Source: Candidatus Brocadia sp. (lineage in GTDB: Bacteria; Planctomycetota; Brocadiia; Brocadiales; Brocadiaceae). From it: a DNA stretch of 64,000 nt. Below the pieces are notes generated by a model. It saw only the letters and a list, made by a program, of their open reading frames with translations. It was not told where the DNA came from and ran no database searches. Where the stretch lies: positions 310,001-374,000 of the forward strand of contig SOEU01000001.1 of NCBI GenBank assembly GCA_021646415.1, written 5' to 3'. A program made the position numbers and the translations under genes. Below, in pieces: positions 7,805 through 15,974 of the stretch; position 1 is the first letter of the stretch, and every line of letters starts with the position of its first letter.

Positions 7805-9607
7805 ATGTTGGAAGAATTTATAAGGCATAAAACAGAAATACTGGGCACCATTGAAAATACTGTTGATTTGATAAAGGATGATACGAGGGCCGTGGATAAC
7901 AGGCTACTTATGGTCAAGGAACAGTTGATATCGAATTGTTTTAATCTGGTAATTTTAGGACAATTTAAAAGGGGCAAGACGACGCTTATTAACAGTATGA
8001 TCGGTAAGGAAATACTCCCTTCTTCCGTAGTACCACTGACGTCTATTGTGACGATCCTGAAGTATGGCGAAGAGGTTAGCTGTGTGGTCTCTATGGAGGA
8101 CGGCAGTGAAAAGAAGATTTGCATAGAGGAACTTCCTGATTATGTAACGGAGAAAGGTAATCCCAAAAATATACGGGGCGTACGATGCGCACGCATCGGG
8201 TATCCATCCCCTTTCCTTGAAAAAGGGATACTGCTGGTAGACACGCCGGGCGTAGGGTCCACCTTCCTGCACAACACAGAAACGACCTATGAATTTTTAG
8301 ACCATCTGGATGCGGCATTGTTCCTCATGAGCGCCGATGTCCCCATCTCGCAGGTGGAAAAAGAACTCCTCGTTACCATCAAAGGTTCTACCCAAAAGAT
8401 ATTCTTTGTGTTGAATAAGATCGATAATCTGACTCCGAAAGAGATAGAAGAAATAGCCGCCTTCAATAAACAGGTATTGGAGGAGATGGGGTTTACCGTT
8501 CAGGAAATCTGGCCTATCTCCGCAAGGGAAGCATTAAAGGCAAAAATAGCGAACAATGACGTTCAACTTTCCCAGAGTGGCCTTTTGAACCTGGAAGATG
8601 CCTTAGGGAGTTTTCTCTCTTTAGAAAAAGGGAAAATCGTTCTCAATACCACCATATCCAAGACAAAGCGGGTCATCTCCCGGATACTATCCCAGATAGC
8701 TATTGAAAGAAAGACCATGGAAGCATCCGGGGAGGAGTTAGAAAATAAGATCAACACCTTTCATCAGCTTGTAGCGATCCTGAAGCAAGACAGAGCAGAT
8801 ATGAAATATCTGCTCAAAGGCGAATCGGACAAGCTGTGTTTCAAGGTGGAAGGGATGTTAAAGATTTTAGAAGAAAAGGAGACCCCGGGAATAAAGCAGT
8901 GTCTTATGGATTTCTATGAAAAAAATGCCGATCTCAATCCAACCGTCTTAAGGGACGGAATGCAAAAGGTTATCAAGGATGAGATCGTTAAAGAATTCGA
9001 TGCATTCAGAAAGGATGCGGAAAAGGAAATCTTAAATACAATCCAGGAAACTTGTAATCGTTTTACAAGACGTTCCAATAATATCATCAATGAGTTTAAA
9101 ACGGCCGCAGAAATACTCTTTGAGGTATCCATGGAACAATGTGAATTTTCCGTTGAACTGGCCAGGGATACTGGTTTTTATTACATGGTCCAGGAATATA
9201 CAGCCCCCACGGAAGAAGAGGTCAAGTCCATCCTGCGCACCTTCCTGCCGAAATCCCTGAGCAGAAAGATGGTCTTGAACGAGATGATGGAGCGGGTATC
9301 CTCCGATGCAGGCAGGAACTGTGGCAGGATACGTTCTGACCTCACAGCAAGGATCAGTAAAACCATTGACCATTACTCCAAGCAACTGAAAGATCTTGGG
9401 AGCGATCTTATTGCTCAGATAGAACAGGCCATACAAAAGGGACAAGAGCGGCGAAGGGCTGGTAGCGAGTCAGTACGGATCGAGCTAGAGTTATTGGCAA
9501 ACAAGACCAAAACCCTGGAAGAGTACAAAGAAAATCTGGAGAAGGTATGGAATATCGTAAATCTGACTGAGATAAGCCATGAACAAAAAAGTGTGGCGAT
9601 GGCCTAG
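7805..9607 (+). CDS. Dynamin-like GTPase
   Basis: A 600-aa protein of the bacterial dynamin superfamily, membrane-remodelling GTPases. The G1 motif GQFKRGKTT is at residues 52-60, with conserved threonine region VVPLTS after it, G3 DTPGVGS and G4 NKID downstream. The C-terminal half is helical with coiled-coil character. The ATG at 7805 is chosen because GGAGG at 7791-7795 precedes it; a TTG at 7748 adds 19 residues without support. No second dynamin gene is adjacent, although pairs are common. It lies between two fluoride riboswitches, but the terminator at 7531 separates it from the first. Confidence 0.85.
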   Translation: MLEEFIRHKTEILGTIENTVDLIKDDTRAVDNRLLMVKEQLISNCFNLVILGQFKRGKTTLINSMIGKEILPSSVVPLTSIVTILKYGEEVSCVVSMEDGSEKKICIEELPDYVTEKGNPKNIRGVRCARIGYPSPFLEKGILLVDTPGVGSTFLHNTETTYEFLDHLDAALFLMSADVPISQVEKELLVTIKGSTQKIFFVLNKIDNLTPKEIEEIAAFNKQVLEEMGFTVQEIWPISAREALKAKIANNDVQLSQSGLLNLEDALGSFLSLEKGKIVLNTTISKTKRVISRILSQIAIERKTMEASGEELENKINTFHQLVAILKQDRADMKYLLKGESDKLCFKVEGMLKILEEKETPGIKQCLMDFYEKNADLNPTVLRDGMQKVIKDEIVKEFDAFRKDAEKEILNTIQETCNRFTRRSNNIINEFKTAAEILFEVSMEQCEFSVELARDTGFYYMVQEYTAPTEEEVKSILRTFLPKSLSRKMVLNEMMERVSSDAGRNCGRIRSDLTARISKTIDHYSKQLKDLGSDLIAQIEQAIQKGQERRRAGSESVRIELELLANKTKTLEEYKENLEKVWNIVNLTEISHEQKSVAMA

Positions 9608-9688
9608 CGCGGCGGAGTTGCAACTGGACAGATGCAACCGGGACGGTTGCGCTGCCGGTTAAAATTCTAAACGTTTAATTAATATTTA

Positions 9689-9757
9689 GGGCGATGGAGT
9701 TCGCTTAACTGCTACGTTGTAGCTGATAGCTCCTGTTGAAGTTGTTCTTCGATAGGG
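9689..9757 (+). promoter_or_regulatory. Second fluoride riboswitch, apparently orphaned
   Basis: GGGCGATGGAGTTCGCTT, then AACTGCTACGTTGTAGCTGAT and AGCTCCTG reproduce the crcB aptamer. CTCCTGTTGAAG pairs with CTTCGATAGGGG before TTTTTT, giving the terminator. P-stem bases differ from copy 1 in compensating or wobble positions, indicating a real second copy. The next 330 bases contain no gene; the first coding remnant downstream is a truncated PII gene, so its original target is probably gone. Confidence 0.85.
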
Positions 9758-10938
<1,181 letters not shown>

Positions 10939-11688
10939 TTAATCTCCGGGTTGGTTTTCTATGGATGGTTTAAACAACAATCCCCTTTTATACAATCGTT
11001 TGAATTTCAAGACCATGAGGAGGGTTTTTACAAGGATTTTGTAATTGAGTTTTGTTTGACCGTGTGTACGGTCTTCAAATTCGATGGGGACTTCTTTAAT
11101 CGAAAAGCCCTTCAGGTGTGCCCGGTAAAATACCTCAGATACGATGGACGGGCCGGTTGAGATCATGGAGTCCAGCTCAATCGCCTCCAGTACCTTCCTT
11201 TTAAAGCATCTGTAACCAGAAGAAACGTCATGAATCTTTAATCCGAGCAGAACTCTTACATAGATACCTGCCAGGATTGTGATTGTCTTGCGTATGATAC
11301 CCCTGTTGACATCTTTCCCGCCGCTTATAAAGCGGGAACCAATGACCATATCGGCATCCTGGAGTGCTTCTAATAAGCGAGGAATGTATTTGGGATGATG
11401 AGAGAAATCTGCATCCATTTCGATTACAGAGTCGGCCCCGTGTTTCAGCGCATATTTGAAACCAGCGATACCAGCCGAACCACGCCCTCTTTCGGTTGTC
11501 CTGAGAAGGAGTTCCACCTCAGGATGTTTTTTTGACAGATTTGTTACCACCTCAGATGTGCCGTCAGGTGAGTTATCATCTACAACGACAATATGGAGGT
11601 CCTGGATTTTGAGATTTACTATTTCCTGTATTAAATTTCCTATGTTTTCCCGTTCATTATAGGTCGGGATCATTACGTAGGTTTTCAT
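10939..11688 (-). CDS. Polyprenol monophosphomannose synthase (GT2)
   Basis: A 249-aa family 2 glycosyltransferase resembling dolichol/polyprenol-phosphate mannose synthase, which moves mannose from GDP-mannose to a lipid carrier at the cytoplasmic membrane face. Visible motifs are MIPTYNERENIG, VVVDDNSPDGT, EMDADFSHHP (DxD-type metal site) and GSRFISGG. No C-terminal membrane segments, so it is the short soluble form. The mannosyl lipid could feed the O-mannosyltransferase-like protein at 48278, but that link is inference. Confidence 0.85.
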   Translation of the reverse strand: MKTYVMIPTYNERENIGNLIQEIVNLKIQDLHIVVVDDNSPDGTSEVVTNLSKKHPEVELLLRTTERGRGSAGIAGFKYALKHGADSVIEMDADFSHHPKYIPRLLEALQDADMVIGSRFISGGKDVNRGIIRKTITILAGIYVRVLLGLKIHDVSSGYRCFKRKVLEAIELDSMISTGPSIVSEVFYRAHLKGFSIKEVPIEFEDRTHGQTKLNYKILVKTLLMVLKFKRLYKRGLLFKPSIENQPGD

Positions 11689-11696
11689 CTAAAATA

Positions 11697-11783
11697 CCCC
11701 TCACCCTAATCCTTTCCCGCAAGGGGAGAAGGGATTTCTCCACATTATTCCTCTCCCTTGCCGGGAGAGGTAAGGCGCGGGTG
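11697..11783. repeat. Pair of C-rich/G-rich palindromes
   Basis: CCTTTCCCGCAAGGGGAGAAGG-type and CCTCTCCCTTGCCGGGAGAGG-type hairpins lie side by side between two minus-strand genes. They resemble the hairpins near 7531, 9917, 54011 and 54301 and may act as terminators or be REP-like elements. Confidence 0.55.
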
Positions 11784-11845
11784 ATAAATTTCCATGCCTT
11801 ATTGTGAAGTATGGTTGGCGTGAATATTTCATAAAATTAAAATCG

Positions 11846-13036
11846 TTACGATAATATATCAAGAGCGATTAAAGCCATAATTTGTGCAAAATCAACCAGT
11901 TCCTTAATACTGATGGATTCATTTGTTGCATGTGCCTCGGTCTCATCACCCGGACCAAACCCAACGGCGATTATTCCCTTTTGGATAAGTTGCTTCGTTA
12001 CCGTCGCACCGGACATTCCTTTCGGCTGAGGCCTGGTTCCCAGAATGGTTAAGGTGTGTTTTGAAATCAATTCCACCAATGGATTATCGATAGCGACGGC
12101 TGTTGGAGGCTGGTTGGAAATGACCCTTAAGTCAAATTTTACCGAATATTGTGTTTCGACCTCTTTGATAATATTTTTAATAGTACCGATAATGGTATCG
12201 GCTGAATCATCGGGCAAATAACGAATATCCAATTGTGCCTTGCAGAGGGCAGGTACGATATTTGGTGCCGTTCCGCTGTGGATAGATCCCAGATTCAGAG
12301 TGGGCGGGGTATGGAGTGGATGTGCGGCTTTTTGGAACTTTAATTGTTTTATACGTTCCAATAAGGGTATCATATTCCATATGGCATTTATCCCTGTTTC
12401 CGGTCGGGAGCCGTGTGCCTGTTTGCCGTGTGACGTGATTTCTAAAAATAATGCTCCTTTTTCTGTTACATCGATCAACTGCATATTATGTGCAACGTCG
12501 GGAATAATAGCGTAATCGGCTTTGATCCCACATTCATTCAGCAAATACTCTAAACCTAAGGTGGAACCCCGTTCCTCATCAGCGACACCGATTAAGAGAA
12601 ATTGCCCCTTTAATCGGGATTCATTCTCTTTCAGGAATCTTGCAACGGCCATCATGGAGGCCATTTGACCCTTGTTGTCTGATGAACCTCTCCCATATAT
12701 CCGGCCATTTTCTATCCATGCCTCAAAGGGGTTCCGTTTCCAGTCATCACCCGCCGGCACAACGTCTAAATGGCATGCTACCAGCAATGCAGGGGTCCCT
12801 TTGCCTATGTATCCAACGATATTTGTCCTCCCCTTTATCTTTTCATGAATGGTATATGGGATTTGTAATGATTTGAAGAAATCTTCGACTACTTTGGCAG
12901 CAAGGGTTTCATTTCCTGGTGGGTTTTCGGTCTTGGCAGTAATTAATTTACACGCAAGATCGACAATCTCTTGCTCTTCATCTTGCATGTATTTTTTTAC
13001 ACGATCTATGAGATCGTTCGAAGGTGAATTATTCAT
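11846..13036 (-). CDS. M20 family metallopeptidase (ArgE/DapE/CPG2-like)
   Basis: A protein of 396 aa from the ATG at 13036 (MNNSPSNDLIDRVKKYM). Motifs of the di-zinc M20 fold are present: LLVACHLDVVPAGD, GRGSSDNKGQMASM, DEERGSTLG and, near the end, HATNESI. The family hydrolyses N-acyl or peptide bonds; the exact substrate (succinyl-diaminopimelate, acetylornithine or dipeptides) cannot be decided. An in-frame TTG at 13126 would add a hydrophobic stretch (TIVLTVFIIKFSVTF), giving a possible membrane anchor, but lacks a binding site. Confidence 0.85.
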   Translation of the reverse strand: MNNSPSNDLIDRVKKYMQDEEQEIVDLACKLITAKTENPPGNETLAAKVVEDFFKSLQIPYTIHEKIKGRTNIVGYIGKGTPALLVACHLDVVPAGDDWKRNPFEAWIENGRIYGRGSSDNKGQMASMMAVARFLKENESRLKGQFLLIGVADEERGSTLGLEYLLNECGIKADYAIIPDVAHNMQLIDVTEKGALFLEITSHGKQAHGSRPETGINAIWNMIPLLERIKQLKFQKAAHPLHTPPTLNLGSIHSGTAPNIVPALCKAQLDIRYLPDDSADTIIGTIKNIIKEVETQYSVKFDLRVISNQPPTAVAIDNPLVELISKHTLTILGTRPQPKGMSGATVTKQLIQKGIIAVGFGPGDETEAHATNESISIKELVDFAQIMALIALDILS

Positions 13037-13247
13037 AGGAATTATTTTAAAAGTAACGGAAAATTTGATAATGAAAACTGTTAAAACAATGGTGATAATC
13101 TTACCGTGCAGTCTGAGATATTTCAAATTAAAAGATTGATTAAATTTTCAGCTAATTTCAGGAACTCATTTGCATAGTTGACGTAGCCGATAAAACTGAC
13201 TATAGTAGTCATATAAAATAGTTCTAAGAGTACTGGAGGATAATACT

Positions 13248-13541
13248 GTGAAAACAGCGGCTGTTTCTGAATTAAAGGCATCTATTAGTGAATATCTTGC
13301 CAAAGTAAAGGCCGGAGAGGAAGTGCTTGTTACCGACAGGGGAAAACCGATTGCCAAGTTGGTACCTCTTGATAGGGCAGAAGCAGATGTGCCAGCCCAT
13401 TTGCACATGCTTGAAAAAGCCGGTTTGGTTCGTATTGGCAGCGGCAAAATAAAAGGCAGCTTTTGGGATTTGCCGAGGCCAAAGGATGAAAAAGGGCTTG
13501 CCCTTAAGGCCCTTATCTCTGAACGGGAGGAGGAGAGATGA
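13248..13541 (+). CDS. Type II antitoxin, Phd/YefM family
   Basis: A 97-aa protein starting at GTG behind GGAGG. It reads MKTAAVSELKASISEYLAKV then VLVTDRGKPIAKLVPL, the Phd/YefM DNA-binding domain. Its stop overlaps the ATG of the VapC-type toxin remnant by ATGA, the usual toxin-antitoxin coupling. The toxin is broken, so the antitoxin is an orphan and may still bind its own promoter. Confidence 0.85.
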   Translation: MKTAAVSELKASISEYLAKVKAGEEVLVTDRGKPIAKLVPLDRAEADVPAHLHMLEKAGLVRIGSGKIKGSFWDLPRPKDEKGLALKALISEREEER

Positions 13542-13847
13542 TATTCTGGGATGCTTCTGCCATTATCCCTCTCTGTATTGATGGACCGCAAAGCAAAGTC
13601 GCTAAAGGTATCTTAACTGGCAAATGCATGGACTGAGGTTGAACCCAGCGGCGATATCAGGGATATAGCATCTCGTCTTCTTTTGACTCATCCATTGCGC
13701 GCTGCGGATTCTCTTCAACTGGCAGCTGCCCTTGTCTGGGCCAACAAAACTCCCAAAGGGAACCATTTTGTATGCCTGGACCGTAGGTTAAGAGACGCAG
13801 CCAGAAAAGAGGGGTTTATGTTAATGCCTTCTGCATTCCCCGAATAA
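13538..13847 (+). pseudogene. VapC-type PIN toxin with internal deletion
   Basis: Begins MIFWDASAIIPLCIDG, the PIN N-terminus with its first acidic residue, and runs to a stop after 32 residues. In another frame it resumes as LANAWTEVEPSGDI and continues LTHPLRAADSLQLAAAL and CLDRRLRDAARKEGF, the VapC C-terminus. Roughly the middle third of the usual 135-145 aa is missing, so the ribonuclease is inactive. Confidence 0.85.
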
Positions 13848-13848
13848 T

Positions 13849-15039
13849 ATGCGGTTATCAAAAGAAAATGAGAAAAGAATTATAGCGACAAATAACTTCA
13901 GAGAAAAGGCAAACTTCATCTGGTCGATCGCAGACCTGTTAAGAGGCCATTACAAGCAGGCTGATTATGGCAAGGTGATTTTGCCATTCACGGTTTTGCG
14001 ATGATTGGACGCTGTTTTACAGCCAACCAAGAAGGACGTGCTTGCTGCATATCAGAAACATAAAGACAAAAAGCCTGAAGTACTCGAACCCATTCTCAAT
14101 AACGTAGCCAAAGCAAAATTTCACAGTCGGAGCAAGTTCGACTTTGCTGAACTGGCCAAGGACCACAACAACATTGCCGCAAACCTTCGCAATTACATTA
14201 ATGGGTTTTTCATAAGCGTGCGGGAAATAATTGAATATTTCAGTTTTGAAGATCAGATACGAAAGCTGGATGAATATGATTTGCTCTATATGATTGTGAA
14301 GCGTAGTGCTGGTGGCAGCCGCATTGGAATAGTTTTTAACGGCTCGCCTTTGTTCAGCGGCGGCGCCGGAAGCGGTCCCAGCGAAATACGCAAATGGATT
14401 ATTGAAAATGATATGCTTGAAGCCATAATCGCCTTGCCTGACCAGTTGTTCTACAACACGGGCATTTCCACATATATTTGGATCGTTACCGACCGAAAGA
14501 GCAAGAAACGCAAAGGCAAGGTGCAGCTTATTAATGCAACTGGCGCTGATAAGGAAGACAAAAACAATCCCTTTTACAGTAAGATGCTCCGCAGTCTCGG
14601 CAATAAGAGGAAAGAGATACACGAGGAGGCCATTAAGCGCATTACCGAAATCTACGGTGAGTTCAAGGATGGCCCATACTGCAAGATTTTTGACAATGAT
14701 GATTTTGGTTACAGGCGGATAGCCGTTGAGCGCCCTAAACGTGATGCGAAAGGCAATATTGAAAAAGATCGAAAGGGCAATCCTTTGCCCGATGCAGACC
14801 TTCGTGATTTTGAAAATGTACCGCTAAAAGAGGATGTTGAGGAATACTTTAGGCGGGAAGTCTTGCCGCATGTGCCAGATGCATGGATTGACCACGGTAA
14901 AACAAAAGTGGGATATGAGATAAATTTCACAAAGTATTTTTATCAATATAAGCCGCTACGCAGTTTGGAAGAAATAAGAAAGGATATACTGGCATTGGAA
15001 AAAGAAACCGAGGGAATGATTAAACAGATAGTTGTCTGA
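13849..15039 (+). pseudogene. hsdM: Type I restriction-modification DNA methyltransferase, decayed
   Basis: The frame starts [20 protein letters not shown] two bases after the VapC remnant and reads through [14 protein letters not shown] to a TGA at 14002-14004, then continues in frame as LDAVLQPTKKDV. Intact relatives have an arginine at that point, so this looks like CGA to TGA. Further on, the sequence jumps from KLDEYDLLYMIV straight to GGSRIGIVFNGSPLF, omitting roughly 200 residues that hold the SAM-binding motif and NPPF catalytic motif. The C-terminal part to 15039 is well preserved. No methylation activity is possible. Confidence 0.88.
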
Positions 15040-15158
15040 TATTCCCCATGAGGATAAGGGGTGAAGTGGTTCAGTGCAATTCCCCCTTAATAAAGGGCAT
15101 ACGTCTTAAGGTAAGGATTCAATAATCACCATAAAATTCTTGTTACTGTTGTATCCTT

Positions 15159-15218
15159 CATGTCCCCCGGTGGCTATACCATGAACTTGTCCCCCGCTGT
15201 CGGGGGTGCAGGGGGTGG
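15159..15218. repeat. Left arm of inverted repeat flanking DUF559 gene
   Basis: CATGTCCCCCGGTGGCTATA and following bases to GGGGGTGCAGGGGGTGG match the reverse complement of 15639-15725. The right arm holds one extra copy of an internal unit of about 27 bases (CCAGCGGGGGACA type). Confidence 0.75.
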
Positions 15219-15236
15219 AAAAGGAACGCGGAAATC

Positions 15237-15677
15237 ATGCGAAAAAAACCAAAAGCTGACGGAACCAATAATTACGGCTACAACAAACGATTACAGCCGC
15301 TTGCAAACAGCCTGCGTAAGAAAATGACGAAAGCAGAGGCTTGCCTCTGGAAATATGCACTGCGAGCCGGACAGATTAAGGGCTATCAATTTAGAAGGCA
15401 AAGGCCCGCGCTGCAATATATCGCAGACTTCCTCTGTAAGGAATTGAAGCTGATCATTGAGGTTGACGGGATAACTCATTTAGACGTAGAAACAAGTGAA
15501 AAAGATAAGCGTAAGACCCGTGCACTTGAAAGCGCCGGGTTTACCATAATCAGGTTTACTGACGAAGATGTATTGAAGAATATGAGCGGTGTTATACAGA
15601 AGATTGTGCGGGTAGTTGACATGATTGGGATATCCGGTCCACCCCCTCACCCCCGCCAGCGGGGGACAGATTCATAA
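15237..15677 (+). CDS. DUF559 domain endonuclease-like protein
   Basis: A 146-aa protein with LRKKMTKAEACLWKYALRAG, QFRRQRPALQYIADFLC and LKLIIEVDG, the DUF559 pattern. DUF559 is related to very-short-patch repair endonucleases, with the ADF...IEVDG segment forming the metal site. The last residues (GPPPHPRQRGTDS) are encoded by the flanking repeat, so the natural C-terminus was probably changed by the repeat. Such genes are often found inserted among restriction genes; here it separates hsdM from hsdR. Substrate unknown. Confidence 0.8.
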   Translation: MRKKPKADGTNNYGYNKRLQPLANSLRKKMTKAEACLWKYALRAGQIKGYQFRRQRPALQYIADFLCKELKLIIEVDGITHLDVETSEKDKRKTRALESAGFTIIRFTDEDVLKNMSGVIQKIVRVVDMIGISGPPPHPRQRGTDS

Positions 15678-15725
15678 CATAGCCAGCGGGGGACAAATTC
15701 GTGGTATAGCCCGTGGGGGGACATG
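15639..15725. repeat. Right arm of inverted repeat flanking DUF559 gene
   Basis: Reverse complement of 15159-15218 with an additional internal copy. It overlaps the last 39 bases of the DUF559 gene. The rest of the gap to hsdR holds no supported gene. Confidence 0.75.
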
Positions 15726-15974
15726 GAAAGACGTCCAGGCTTAGTGTCTCTGCCAGAACACGGGGTTGATGGTAATTTATAGAGTCTTGTTTAATTATGT
15801 ATGTCCTACACATCCTTTTCAGCCAAAAATGTCGGGAGTGATAAAAAGCCCCAATGGATTCTAATAAATTATTAGAGGGAAAATTTGATGTTCCAAATAA
15901 GGACAAGTGGTTATGCTTCTAATACTATTACTATGCAAGGTAATTAAAAATAATTAGATAAACTTCAGACAAAC

